Assembly: GCF_029224025.1 (NCBI RefSeq) | Contig: NZ_CP119392.1 | Location: 891,001-955,000, forward strand | DNA: 64,000 nucleotides | Direction: 5' to 3' | Origin: Rhodanobacter sp. AS-Z3 | GTDB lineage: Bacteria; Pseudomonadota; Gammaproteobacteria; Xanthomonadales; Rhodanobacteraceae | The notes under the pieces: model-generated | What the model was told of the DNA's origin: nothing | What the model saw: the letters and a program-made list of their open reading frames with translations, nothing else | Databases searched by the model: none | In this document: in pieces, positions 8,915 to 19,600 of the stretch | Layout: the number at the start of each line of letters is the position of its first letter | Position numbering within the stretch: position 1 is the stretch's first letter | Position numbers and translations under genes: made by a program

Positions 8915-11065
8915 ATGATGCTGCGACTCGGCCGGTCCATCGCCATGAGTGAAAGACGCATGGACTGTCGCTGCGTGGCGCGCTTGTGCGTGTTGTCGCT
9001 GGCAGCCGCATCGTTACCTGTCTGGTCGCAGGCATCCGTTCCGCCGACCCCCGTGATCCGTGCCGACGACCTTCCCGGTATCGTGGTGACGGCAACGCGT
9101 TCCGAGCAGCAGCCGTTCGATTTACCGGTTTCGATCATCGCGGTGAACCTGCAGGACATTCGTGCGGATACGGCCTCGATCAACCCTTCCGAGTCCTTGC
9201 GCGAAGTGCCGGGCGTGCTGGCCCGCGACCGCCAGAATGCGGCTCAGGACGAGCAGATCTCGATACGCGGTTTCGGCGCACGCACCACCTTTGGCGTGCG
9301 TGGCGTGCGGCTGTATGTCGATGGCATCCCCGCCACCATGCCCGACGGTCAGGGGCAGTTGTCGAACTTCAGCCTTGGCGCAGCCGATCGAATCGAAGTG
9401 TTGCGTGGGCCGTTCTCGGCGTTGTACGGCAATTCGTCCGGCGGGGTCATCCAGTTGTTCACCGCCGACGGTACCGATCCGTCCGAATGGCGTGTGATGT
9501 TTGGCGCAGGGCGCTACGGTGGTCAACGTGTCGAACTGGGTACGCGCGGCATCGCCGGTGGCCTCGACTACAACCTCGACGTGTCGCGCCTGAGCGGCGA
9601 GGGCTTTCGGCGACACAGTGACGCCGAACGTGAGAACGGCAACCTCAGGCTGCGGTTCACCCTCGCCGAGGGTGATCGGATCACGCTGGTGGCCAACAGC
9701 GTTCTGCTGCCGCACGCGCAGGATCCGAAGGGGCTGACGCGCCAGGAATACCAGAGCGACCCACGCCAGGCCGCGCCTTCGGCGCTGCTCTACAACACCC
9801 GCAAGCGCGTGCGGCAAAACCAGGCAGGCCTGATCCTGGAACACGACGACGGCCACGCCGGGCAGTGGCGCGCACTTGTCTACTATGGCGAGCGCGCGGT
9901 GCAACAGGTGCTGTCAGTACCTCCATCCGCACAGATCAGTCCGCTCAGCGCCGGCGGCGTGGTGGATCTGGCAGGTGGCTATGGCGGCACGGACGTGCGC
10001 CGGCGTTGGGATGGTCAGCTCGCCGGGCGCCCGTTCGAACTGGTCGTCGGCAGCAGTTGGGACCGCCAGAACCAGCAGCGTCGGGGCTACGAGAATTTTG
10101 TCGGCGGCACGCTCGGCGTGACGGGAGCGTTGCGTCGGAACGAACGCGACGTGGTGTGGGACTTCGATCAGTACGCTCAGGCAAGCTGGCGCCTGTCGCC
10201 ACGCTGGTCGCTCAGCGGCGGGTTGCGCCATAGCGCCGTGCATTTTGGTGTGGACGATTACTACGTCACAGCGGGTAATCCCGATGACAGCGGACGGCGG
10301 TCTTACGCCGCGACCACGCCGGTCGCCGGCGTGCTGTTCCGCGCAGCACCCGATTGGCATTTGTACGCCTCGTGGGGACAGGGTTTCGAAACGCCCACCT
10401 TCAACGAACTCGGTTATCGCAGTGATCGCAGTAGCGGACTGAATCTTGGCCTGCAAGCAGCGCGTTCGACGAACTTCGAACTCGGCTCGAAATGGCGTTG
10501 GGCCAGCGACAACCGCGTCGAACTGGCGTGGTTTCAGGCGCAGACGCGCAACGAACTGGCGGTGGACAGCAACATGGATGGTCGTACCACCTACCGCAAT
10601 CGCGGCAGTGCACGTCGACGTGGCATCGAAGCCGAACTGGCACTGTCGCTGGCGCCACGTTGGCAGGCGCAGCTTGCGTACACCTGGCTCGACGCACGCT
10701 TCGCGCAACCCGTCTCAGGAACCACCGGCACACGCCTTGCCGGTGTGCCACGCTCGGCGCTCGATGCGAGTCTGCGTTGGGGCGGCAGTCGCGGATGGCA
10801 TGCGCAGTTGCAACTTTCCGCCATCAGCGCCGTCATTGCCAACGACGCGAACACCGCACGCGCACCCGGCTACGCGCTGGTCGATGCCAGCATGGGCTAT
10901 ATCATGACAGCGGCGCACCTGCAGATCGCGCCGTTCGTGCGCCTGGACAATCTGCTCGATCGGCGCTACATCGGCTCGGTCATTGTCAACGAGTCCACGG
11001 GACGTTTTTTCGAACCGGGGCCTGGCCGCACGATCTATGTTGGTTGTCGGCTGACTTTTCGATGA
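8915..11065 (+). CDS. pqqU: TonB-dependent outer membrane receptor of the PqqU/YncD type (PQQ uptake)
   Basis: 716 aa. The ATG at 8915 has GAGG 10 bases upstream, 12 bases after the dehydrogenase stop; starts at 8945 or 8960 are also possible. A signal peptide is followed by a TonB box (IVVTA, about 56-60), a plug domain and a 22-strand barrel ending in RLTFR. Blocks I recognise from E. coli YncD are shared almost residue for residue: QISIRGFGARTTFGVRGVRL, LYVDGIPATMPDGQGQ, VEVLRGPFSALYGN-like, and VIVNES.GR..EP.PGR near the C-terminus. YncD was renamed PqqU because it imports PQQ. Co-location with a PQQ-type dehydrogenase supports the same ligand here. Confidence 0.88.
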   Translation: MMLRLGRSIAMSERRMDCRCVARLCVLSLAAASLPVWSQASVPPTPVIRADDLPGIVVTATRSEQQPFDLPVSIIAVNLQDIRADTASINPSESLREVPGVLARDRQNAAQDEQISIRGFGARTTFGVRGVRLYVDGIPATMPDGQGQLSNFSLGAADRIEVLRGPFSALYGNSSGGVIQLFTADGTDPSEWRVMFGAGRYGGQRVELGTRGIAGGLDYNLDVSRLSGEGFRRHSDAERENGNLRLRFTLAEGDRITLVANSVLLPHAQDPKGLTRQEYQSDPRQAAPSALLYNTRKRVRQNQAGLILEHDDGHAGQWRALVYYGERAVQQVLSVPPSAQISPLSAGGVVDLAGGYGGTDVRRRWDGQLAGRPFELVVGSSWDRQNQQRRGYENFVGGTLGVTGALRRNERDVVWDFDQYAQASWRLSPRWSLSGGLRHSAVHFGVDDYYVTAGNPDDSGRRSYAATTPVAGVLFRAAPDWHLYASWGQGFETPTFNELGYRSDRSSGLNLGLQAARSTNFELGSKWRWASDNRVELAWFQAQTRNELAVDSNMDGRTTYRNRGSARRRGIEAELALSLAPRWQAQLAYTWLDARFAQPVSGTTGTRLAGVPRSALDASLRWGGSRGWHAQLQLSAISAVIANDANTARAPGYALVDASMGYIMTAAHLQIAPFVRLDNLLDRRYIGSVIVNESTGRFFEPGPGRTIYVGCRLTFR

Positions 11066-11433
11066 TTGCGCAGTCCGGCTGCATCGTTCATCGTGTACTG
11101 GCAGCGCGGCAGCAGCGAAAACATCAACGGTTTGATTCGGCATTACCTGCCAAAGGGCTGTAATCTGCGCGCCCACTCCGACGCCGAGATTCAAGCCATA
11201 GAAGACAAGCCCAACCAACGATCTCGAAAACGCTGGAGCTTTCGTGCACGACGGCAAGTTTTCGATGCGCCCTTCAAGCGTATTGCACTCCGTAGTTGTA
11301 GTCACCGGACTACATGTTTGAACTTCGAAAACACCTAGTCTTCGGTAGTGAAGACCTTGGACAATTCAGCCTGCGCGGCCGATCAGCAGCATCTGGCCTG
11401 CTCCGCGTTGGGAGATGCCATGAAGAAATCGGA
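11066..11433 (+). other. Gene-free stretch with an inverted repeat
   Basis: About 370 bases with no supported gene. At 11297-11314 it holds TGTAGTC, a 4-base spacer, and GACTACA. The same 7-mers build the BlaI-type operators at 52 kb, but here they point outward. This is probably the leader/promoter region of the following hypothetical gene. Confidence 0.4.
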
Positions 11434-12396
11434 ATGTGCCGGCTGATGGCGACGAACCGGCGAAACTGGGGCGGGTGGCTGCTGGCAATGTTGGCAGCGC
11501 TGTTGGCGGTGACTTACCTGTGGCGCCATTTGGAGCGTAGTAGGGAGCCTGCAAGCTCGGTTGCTCAGGTAGCAGCCAGCCATGCCAGTGCCAAGCATGG
11601 TCAATTGACATCGCTCGCACCGGCGGTTGTTTCTCGCTCCACGATCTCAGTGGATGGCATGGCCGCCGTTCCTAGTCGGTTTCAATTGGCGAACGTCGGT
11701 CGGGTGAGGACCGCGCCCAGCTTCCAGGAGTGGCTGGCTCAGTTCCCGTCGGATCAGCAGGCCAGGATTGCCGCCTTCAACAAGGCCCATTTCGGCGTCT
11801 ATCGAGTCAACTCCCGTGAGCAAGTAGCGTGGATGGCGGAGAACGGCTATCCCATGCCCGAGGACATCATGGCTGCCGATAGACTGGCTGACCGGGACCT
11901 GCTCCAACTGGCGAATCAAGGCAATGACAAGGCAGCGTTTCTGCTGGCACAGCGACAAAACAAGGCACTGGTGGACTTTCTTGCGGACGGCGGCACAAGG
12001 AGTGCCTATTTTGACGGAGCGGAGGGTCGCAACAGACTCAATGAACAAATGACGATCGACCAGCTGGTAGAGCAATCAAACAGCCCCTACAAGGGTTACC
12101 TCCAGGCAAGCGAGGCTATCAGCGGTTTATATGCGGGCGAACGCGATGCCCAGGATGTCATTGATGCACACGTCATTGCAGGATTGATCTGGGCGCAGCA
12201 ACTCGGTGATTTACGGGCAGGCAATTTCGTGGCGGACTATGCCATTGGAAACCCGCAGCGCATGACTATTTTGGGTACGGCCTCCATTGTTTCTCTCAAT
12301 AATTTCGCGGACATGACCTATATGCAACATCACGGCGGACAACGCGCTGGTGCAGCAAGCAGAGGCATTCCGGGGGGCGACGCTCCAGTGAAATGA
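11434..12396 (+). CDS. Hypothetical membrane-anchored protein
   Basis: About 320 aa, not recognised. One N-terminal hydrophobic segment (WGGWLLAMLAALLAVTYLW) follows a short basic stretch, giving a type II anchor with the bulk in the periplasm. The soluble part is alpha-helical and polar, with FQEWLAQFPSDQQARIAAFNKAHFGVY and a helical tail; nothing looks catalytic. The start is uncertain: ATG 11434 and ATG 11446 both precede the anchor, and neither has a strong ribosome site. Base composition is less GC-rich than the flanking genes, which may point to a more recent arrival. It is monocistronic, with an AT-rich hairpin directly at its end. Confidence 0.6.
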   Translation: MCRLMATNRRNWGGWLLAMLAALLAVTYLWRHLERSREPASSVAQVAASHASAKHGQLTSLAPAVVSRSTISVDGMAAVPSRFQLANVGRVRTAPSFQEWLAQFPSDQQARIAAFNKAHFGVYRVNSREQVAWMAENGYPMPEDIMAADRLADRDLLQLANQGNDKAAFLLAQRQNKALVDFLADGGTRSAYFDGAEGRNRLNEQMTIDQLVEQSNSPYKGYLQASEAISGLYAGERDAQDVIDAHVIAGLIWAQQLGDLRAGNFVADYAIGNPQRMTILGTASIVSLNNFADMTYMQHHGGQRAGAASRGIPGGDAPVK

Positions 12397-12434
12397 AAGA
12401 AAAGGAGATGTACAACTTCCTTCCCTTTCTTTCA
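12394..12434 (+). terminator. AT-rich imperfect hairpin at the end of the hypothetical gene
   Basis: TGAAAGAAAAGG pairs with CCCTTTCTTTCA at 11 of 12 positions across a 17-base loop; the left arm overlaps the stop codon. A T-tract is carried within the right arm rather than after it. It could stop transcription in either direction, or be chance in a purine/pyrimidine-biased stretch. Confidence 0.35.
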
Positions 12435-12970
12435 GCCGAACAGAGTCATTATTTCGCAGTCGGATTGAGAGCTTCCACGAGTGCTTCAACGGACGCGCCG
12501 AGTAGCCGAACGGTGCTGCCTTCGGGTCGGCTGGCGGACAAGTTTGCCGTCGGAGAGGTTTCTCAGAGCGGCTGCCGGAAAGTTTCCGCCAGGCCTTCTG
12601 GCGTCGTGTCGAGAGCTGCCGCCTGAGGATCGCGTGAGCCTCGCTCCGCGATGGCATTCTTGGTTACTGCATCGAGTGGATGAGAGCCTCTCACGATTGT
12701 TGCAACGTGAGATTGCTTCCTTCTCACTGGCGCGAGGTCTGTGCGAACACGTGCGGCGATATCTTGCACATCACATCTATTTCTATCCGGCCAGCAGATC
12801 GACGAAGCGCTGCTGGAAACGCGGATCAAAATCAGAGGCTGCCCAATACGTTTCGTTGCCTGTTCGTGGCAACGCCGTGGTGGCTGCCGTTCCTTGATGG
12901 CATGTCTTGGCGCGAACGTGGTCGTCGCCAATCATTGCAATCCGCCCTGCTGCTGGTGAAGATCACGCAG
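12397..12970. other. Gene-free or degenerate stretch before recC
   Basis: About 570 bases. Short frames cover it (for example 12393-12626 and 12481-12897 on the plus strand) but are rich in Arg, Ser and Cys and lack ribosome sites. The recC frame stays open upstream to 12680, but the extension does not resemble RecC. It may contain decayed coding sequence. Confidence 0.4.
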
Positions 12971-15900
12971 ATGGACAGGAGTACGGCAGTGACGGCAGCA
13001 GGCACAGACGGCGAAATTCGCGAGGTAGAGGGTGAACAGCAAACCACCGGCCTGTTGATCTATCGCGCCAGCCGGCTGGAGAAGCTGCTCGATCCGCTGG
13101 TGCAGTTGCTGGCGGTGACCCAGCCGGACAACGTGCTGGCGCCGCAAACCGTCATCGCCGCGCATCCGGGCATGAAGCAGTGGCTGAATGGTGCACTGGC
13201 CCGCAAGTACGGAGCTGGCGGGATTGCGGCGAATCTGGATATCTTGCTGCCCAGTCCGTGGATTGATCGGTTGGCCCGGCAGCAATTGCAGCAGGCGGCG
13301 GTTTCGCTGCCACGCTACCAGCGGCAGCACCTGCGCTGGAGCATCCATGAAGTGCTTGGTGGTGATGTTGTGGCACTCGGCATTACCGATGCGCGCATCG
13401 CCAGTTATTTGCAGACGGATGGCACGAACCCTTCAGGGGTGGCCGATCAGGCGCGCCGACGCTTCCAGTTGGCGGACCGGCTGGCGCGAATTTATTCGCA
13501 ATACCTGGTGTATCGCCCGGACTGGTTGCGCGGCTGGGAGCAGGGTCGTTTCAATGTAGTGACCGGCAATGCGGCCGAACCTGTGCTGGCTTCCACCGAG
13601 CAGCGCTTGCTGGCGCCGCTGTGGCAACACCTGCATGAAAAACTCGGCGCACATCGCGGTGACGTGGTGGGTGATCTGATCGATCATCTCGGCCGCACCA
13701 GCGCTGCGGGTGAGGTGCTTCATGTGTTTGGTGTCAGCCATCTCGCACCGTCCGAGCTCGCGGTGTTGCGCGCGGTGGCGCGGCATCGTCTGGTCGCCTT
13801 GTATGTGCCCGATCCCTGCCGCGAATATTGGGGTGGACTCGGTCGCACGCTGCCGGCCTTGCGCCAGCAAAGTGCCGACGAACAGGCGCGGCTGGATGCG
13901 GCGCAGGGCAATGACTACTGGGCCGACCAGGCGCATCCGCTGCTGGCCAGCTGGGGCCGCATGGGCCAGCACTTCATCATGGAGCTGGCGGCGGGCGAGG
14001 GCGATGTGTTGTCCGATGTGCGCCATCGCGAGGATGAGCAATCGCTGCATGGCATGAATCGCCTGCAGCGCGTGCAGCAAGGTATCCGTGCGCTTGATCC
14101 GTCGCTGATGGATGTGCAGCTGGCAACACCGGTTGATCCCGCCGCGCGGGCCGATGCGTCGCTACGTGTACATAGCTGCCACACGCCAATGCGCGAGCTG
14201 GAAATTCTGCGTGATCAATTGCTCGATGCGCTGGCTACCGCCGATGCCGAAGGCAAGCCGATTCGCCCCGCCGATATCGTGGTGATGGCGCCGGACATTC
14301 AGCGCTACGTGCCATTGATTCCTGCGGTGTTCGGCGTGGCTGGCCATGCGGGCGGCTTGCTGCCGTACCAGTTGGCCGACGTGGCGGTGTCGCGCAGTCA
14401 TTCGCTGTTCGGTGCGTTCCGGCAATTGCTGGATCTGCCCGGCACGCGAGTGACCGCACCGGAAGTGGTCGACCTGCTGGCGGTGCCGGAAGTATCGCGG
14501 CGACTCAATCTGGATGCCGCGGGCGTGACTGAGCTGGCCGAATGGCTGAAGTCCAGTCGCGTGGCATGGGCGCTCGACCCTGCCTTCCGAGCGCGCTTCG
14601 GCGTGCCGCCGATTGCCGAGCATACGTTCGGTTGGGCGATGGACCGCATGCTCGCCGGTTACTTGATGGCCGATGCCGCGGAAGCGGAGCGACAGCCGTC
14701 GGTGCGCCTGCCCGACGGCACCGAACTGGCGCCACTCACCGGCATCCACGGTCCGGCGGCGGGCTATCTCGGCGCGCTCGATCATCTGCTGCAGGAAATC
14801 CAGACGCTGTGTGATCTGGCCAATGAATCACGCCAGGCCAGCGATTGGGCGGTGGAACTGGAGCGCCGTTTCGAGGCGCTGTTCCGTATCGACCTGATGG
14901 ATCGTGCCGCGCGTGATGCGAAGGCGATGGTGCTTGGCTTCATTCGCACGCTGGCCAGCGAACCGAAAGCGGCCGGTGAAGATCCGCTGCTGCACTTCAG
15001 CGTGGTGCGTGATCTGCTGGTCGAGCGCCTGTCCGGCGTGCCCGAACATCAGCGTTTCCTGATGGGCGGTGTTACTTTCTGCGGCATGGTTCCGCAACGG
15101 GCGATTCCGTTCAAGGTGGTGGCCGTGCTCGGCCTCAACGATGGCGACTTCCCGCGTTCGGGCAGCGATGCCGGGCTGGATCTGATGGCGCGTTACCGCC
15201 GCATGGGTGATCGCGACGTGCGCAGCGATGATCGTTACCTGTTCCTGGAAACCTTGATGTCGGCGCGCGAGCGCCTGCACCTGAGCTACATCGGCGAAGG
15301 GGTGAAGGACGGCAAGCTGCGCAATCCCGCGCCGCCACTGGCCGAGCTGCTGGCCGTGCTGGACGCGGCCGCTGGCCTGCGCCCCGAGGACACCTCGGCA
15401 GATCGCCCGTGGCTGCTGCGCCATCCGCTGCAACCGTTCGATAGTCGCTATTTCGACGCGGCTGATGCGCGGCTGTTTTCGTACAACGCGCTGTTCGCCG
15501 GCATGCACGGTCGTGGTGACCAGCCCGACGTCGCGCCGTTTCTGGATCATCGTGACATCCAGCCCATCGAGATCGGCCCGACGATCGCCCTGCGCGAACT
15601 GCACGCCTACTACCGCGATCCGGCCAAACAACTGCTCGAACATCGTATGCAGGTCAGCCTGGACGCACTCGAGGACGATCGCCTGCCGCAGGATGAACCG
15701 ATCGAGGCGAGATTCTCCGCGCTCGATACCGTGGCGAAAAAGCTGTTCTTCAACGATGCATTGCCAGGGTGGCCACTCACTGATTGGCCACCATCGCGCG
15801 CGCCAGATTGGCTGCGCCTCGGCGGCATCATGCCGCCGGGCCGGGCGGGCGAGCTGGCGTGGCAGCAGGAAAGCAGCGTGGTAGGCCTGCTGCTGAAGGA

Positions 15901-16654
15901 GCTTGCCAAGCTGACCGGTTTCGAACATGGCGCGCCGCGCGGAGCGAGTTGCGAGATCGATGTGGCGATCGATGGCCGAAGCGTGACCGGCCAGGTGGCA
16001 CATGTCTATCGCACGACGATCCATGGGCACGAACACTGGCAATTGCTGCGCGTGTTCGGCGGCAAGAACGGCAAGTTGAAGAAAGAGGCCGAGCTGGGTT
16101 TCAAGGAACGCGTGCCGATGTTCCTCGATTGGGCGCTGTTGCGCCTGCACAGCGCTCGATCCGGTGGGAGTCTGCCAGCAATACGGCTGTGTCCGCTGCT
16201 GGATGGTGACGAGCGTCCGTGGCAGCAAGGCATCCAGCGCTGGGACGAGGTGTTCGTGCAGGCCGACGACACGCAGCGAGCCACGCTGCTCGGCGAACTC
16301 GAACAGCGTCTGCAGCAATTGCTGCACTGGTGGATCGAGGCGCAAGCCACACCGCGCTGGTACTTCCCCAAATCCGCATGGGCGGCGATCAGCGAGCGCA
16401 TCCATCCGAAGAAAAGTGCCAAGGCGGCTGACACGAATGCTGACGAAGAAGAAACGAAAGTCAGCGTCGGTTCCAGCTGGATCGCCGGTCACGGCGGCGT
16501 GGGCGAGCGCGATTACGCGCCGGGCTATAGCCACCTGTTGGCCGGCGACGTGGACTTTGCCGACGACAGCGAGGAATTGAAGTCGATGGCCGAATTCGCG
16601 ATGGACTTGCATCGCTGCATCAGCTTCGAATCCTGTGCAGAGGCATCGGCATGA
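12971..16654 (+). CDS. recC: RecBCD exonuclease V, subunit gamma (RecC)
   Basis: About 1227 aa. The ATG at 12971 is chosen because RecC-like sequence (GLLIYRASRLEKLLDPL) begins about 24 residues later; ATG 12902 is an alternative, and no start has a strong ribosome site. RecC landmarks follow: TVIAAHPGMKQWLNGALARKYG, VFGVSHLAPSELAVLRAVARH, RVHSCHTPMRELEILRDQLLDAL, and RAIPFKVVAVLGLNDGDFPR. RecC has an inactivated helicase/nuclease fold that scans DNA for Chi and splits the strands. Here recC overlaps recB as ATGA, with no ptrA between them, unlike E. coli. Confidence 0.95.
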   Translation: MDRSTAVTAAGTDGEIREVEGEQQTTGLLIYRASRLEKLLDPLVQLLAVTQPDNVLAPQTVIAAHPGMKQWLNGALARKYGAGGIAANLDILLPSPWIDRLARQQLQQAAVSLPRYQRQHLRWSIHEVLGGDVVALGITDARIASYLQTDGTNPSGVADQARRRFQLADRLARIYSQYLVYRPDWLRGWEQGRFNVVTGNAAEPVLASTEQRLLAPLWQHLHEKLGAHRGDVVGDLIDHLGRTSAAGEVLHVFGVSHLAPSELAVLRAVARHRLVALYVPDPCREYWGGLGRTLPALRQQSADEQARLDAAQGNDYWADQAHPLLASWGRMGQHFIMELAAGEGDVLSDVRHREDEQSLHGMNRLQRVQQGIRALDPSLMDVQLATPVDPAARADASLRVHSCHTPMRELEILRDQLLDALATADAEGKPIRPADIVVMAPDIQRYVPLIPAVFGVAGHAGGLLPYQLADVAVSRSHSLFGAFRQLLDLPGTRVTAPEVVDLLAVPEVSRRLNLDAAGVTELAEWLKSSRVAWALDPAFRARFGVPPIAEHTFGWAMDRMLAGYLMADAAEAERQPSVRLPDGTELAPLTGIHGPAAGYLGALDHLLQEIQTLCDLANESRQASDWAVELERRFEALFRIDLMDRAARDAKAMVLGFIRTLASEPKAAGEDPLLHFSVVRDLLVERLSGVPEHQRFLMGGVTFCGMVPQRAIPFKVVAVLGLNDGDFPRSGSDAGLDLMARYRRMGDRDVRSDDRYLFLETLMSARERLHLSYIGEGVKDGKLRNPAPPLAELLAVLDAAAGLRPEDTSADRPWLLRHPLQPFDSRYFDAADARLFSYNALFAGMHGRGDQPDVAPFLDHRDIQPIEIGPTIALRELHAYYRDPAKQLLEHRMQVSLDALEDDRLPQDEPIEARFSALDTVAKKLFFNDALPGWPLTDWPPSRAPDWLRLGGIMPPGRAGELAWQQESSVVGLLLKELAKLTGFEHGAPRGASCEIDVAIDGRSVTGQVAHVYRTTIHGHEHWQLLRVFGGKNGKLKKEAELGFKERVPMFLDWALLRLHSARSGGSLPAIRLCPLLDGDERPWQQGIQRWDEVFVQADDTQRATLLGELEQRLQQLLHWWIEAQATPRWYFPKSAWAAISERIHPKKSAKAADTNADEEETKVSVGSSWIAGHGGVGERDYAPGYSHLLAGDVDFADDSEELKSMAEFAMDLHRCISFESCAEASA

Positions 16655-19600
16655 GTGCCGCAAAGGATCTGCCCGTCACGCCACCGCTCGACTGGCGCCG
16701 CCTCAACCTCGACGACGGCGGCCGCAGCTTGATCGAAGCCAGTGCCGGCACCGGCAAGACCTGGACGATTGCGGTGTTGTATCTGCGGCTGCTGCTGGAG
16801 CGGCAACTGTCGCCGCGCCAGATCGTGGTGACCACCTTCACCGACGCTGCTGCGCAGGAACTGCGCGAGCGCCTGCGAGGCAAGTTGCAGTGGGCGGTGT
16901 TGCGCGCCAGTGACGGAGCTGAAGACACGGTCGATGGCAGCGACGGCGAATGGCTGCTGGGGCGCTGGCAAGAGGATGGCGAGACGCGCGTGCGCGATCT
17001 GCAACGTCTGCGCCTGGCGCTGGCCGAGATGGACGTGGCGCCGATCAGTACGCTGCACAGCCTGTGCCGACGCATTCTTGCCGATCATCCGTTCGCCTGC
17101 GGCGTGGCCTTCATGCTGGGCGACATGGTAGCCAGTGAATCGTTGCTCGACGAAGTGGCCGGCGACTTGTGGCGACGTCTGCAGCAAGGTCATGCCACCG
17201 ATGAACTGGTACTGCTGGCTGGGCAGGCGCGCGAGGAGCTTACGCTGCACAAGCTGGGCAAGCGGCTGCACACCTGTCTGGCACCCGGCGTGAGCATTGA
17301 GGCAAGGTCCGAGGCTGCGCTTGATGCGGTGCTGGAACCGGCATGGGCCGCGCGCTTGCGTGCCATCGTCACCAACGATGCGTTCTTCACGGCCAGTTGT
17401 TCGTTGCGCAACTACTGGAGCGAACTGGCCGACCTGATTGATGACCACAGTAAGGTTCCCGGCGCTCACGCGTACAAGGGGTTGCGGGCCGCGATGGAAC
17501 TCAAGGGCATTGCGGCCAAGATGAAAGCCGACCCCGAGCTGATCGCGGCGGCCGCGTTTTCCGAGCGCTGCACCGAAATCTTCGACTACCTGCGCGAGCA
17601 TCCACGCCGCCAGCTCTGGCGCAAGCTGACCGAACTGGCGCGCGCGGAAATGCAGGCGCGTCTTGCCGCGCGGCATCAGATGACGTTCGACAGTTTGATC
17701 GAGTCGGTCAGCAGCGCCTTGCTCGGTGAGTCGGCTTCCGCCGGGGATCGGCCGCTGGCCGAGGCCTTGTTCAAGGCATGGCCGGTGGCGTTGGTTGACG
17801 AATTCCAGGATACCGACGGCCAGCAGTACGGCATCCTCGACGCGATCTATCGCCAGCGCGACGGCAGTCAGCGCGGCCGGCTGGTGATGATCGGCGATCC
17901 GAAGCAGGCGATCTATCGCTTCCGCGGCGGCGACATCCACGCCTACCAGCGCGCCGCGGCGGCCGTCGATGCCGATGGTCGACTGACCCTGGCCACCAAT
18001 CATCGCTCCAGTGCCGAACTGGTCGCAGCGTTCAATCAGTTCTACGCGGTGGGCGGCAAGTCGCTGGATGCCGATGACAGCAGTGGCATCGCCTACGAAC
18101 CGGTGCGGGCCACCGATCGACGCGCGGGCAAGCCGTATTCCGTGGAAGGAAAAGCCTGCAGCGCACCGCTGGTGATTCACTACCTGCGCGATCCACCACC
18201 ATCGCAGCCAGCGCGTCGCGCCGAAGCATTGCAGGTCTGCGCCAACCAGATCGCCGCGCTACTGCAGTCGCGTTCGCATCGCATTGGTGGCGAGTTGGTG
18301 CAGCCGTCAGACCTTGCTGTGTTGTTGCCCACGGGTGCGGACATCAGCCATCTGCGCGATGCCTTGCGCGAACGCGGCGTGCCTTGCGTGACCTCGTCGC
18401 GCAGCAGCGTGTTCGACACCGATATCGCGCGCGAGCTGCAGATCGTGCTGTATGCGATGGCATTTCATACCGACCTTGGTGCCTTGCGCGCGGCCGCCGC
18501 AACGCGCCTGTGGGGCGCGAGCTTCAGCGAGTTGCAGCGCTGGGGTGATGACGTGGCGCAATGGCAGCCGGTGGCGGAAACGTTCCGTGCGTGGAGTCAG
18601 CAGTGGAGCGAGCGCGGCATTCTGCATGTGGTCGGTCAACTGATCGATCGGCTGGCCGCGCGCTATCTGGAAACCATGGCTGGCGAGCGCGTGCTGACCG
18701 ATCTGCGTCACCTCGGCGAGTTGTTGCAAACACAGAGCGAGCAGTTCCCCGGCACCGAAGAATTGCTGGCGTGGTTCGCCCAGTGCCGCGACGATGGTGC
18801 GGCGAGTGACAACGACGCCGCCGACGCGGCGCAGCTGCGCATTGAATCGGACAGCGCCCGCGTGCGCCTGATGACCTTGCATGCCAGCAAGGGCCTGGAA
18901 TTTCCGATCGTGTTCCTGCCGTTGATGTGGAATCACGGCGAGCGTGCCAGCGATGGCATTCCGGTGGTCAACGATCCGCTCAGCGGGCAACGCACGGCGG
19001 AATTCTCCGCCGCGGCCAAGGCGCGCGAAGCGCAAGATCTGCAGGACGAACGCTTCCGCGTGTTGTATGTGGCACTGACGCGCGCGATCCATGCCTGCCA
19101 CGTCTTCGCGCTGCCGCCGGATCGTGCGGCTAGTGGCCGCAGCGAGGCGCGTGTCAGTGGTACCAAACGCAGTGCGCTGGACGTGATGCTGGAGCGCATC
19201 GAACCGGTGCTGTTCTCGGAGGCGCTGCAGCAGGTGGCGCCAAACATCCACTGGATTACCGGTTGGCAACCCACGCCACAGCAGAACTTCACCGCGGATG
19301 CGGCGCCGGCGCTGGAGCGCCGCGCACGCAGTCTGCCGCCGCCACGTTCCGGTCCGCTGGAAGCCAAGCACAGCTTCACCACGCTCACTCATGGCGATCA
19401 CCGCGACGCGGTCAATCCCGGCGCCTCCGCTGCTGACGAGGATGAAGCGGGCAATCTCGAATTGGCGGCAGAGGGCGAATGGGTGGAGGCCGTCGGCAGC
19501 ATGCCGACGCAAGTGGTTTCCGTGTCGGCGGCTGAGCTGGAGCCGCACGCAGACTTGCTCACTTTGGCTGCCGTGCGCGGCACCGACTTTGGCAATGCCG

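Noticed and set aside
12680..12970. N-terminal extension of RecC to the first ATG of the frame
   Set aside because: The added 97 residues are Cys/Arg-rich with no RecC similarity and no ribosome site.
14828..16663. 611-aa open frame on the minus strand opposite recC
   Set aside because: His/Gln/Arg-rich composition, no ribosome site, exactly opposite a well-supported gene; a GC-rich shadow frame. The same holds for 16525-18180 and 18307-19620 opposite recB.
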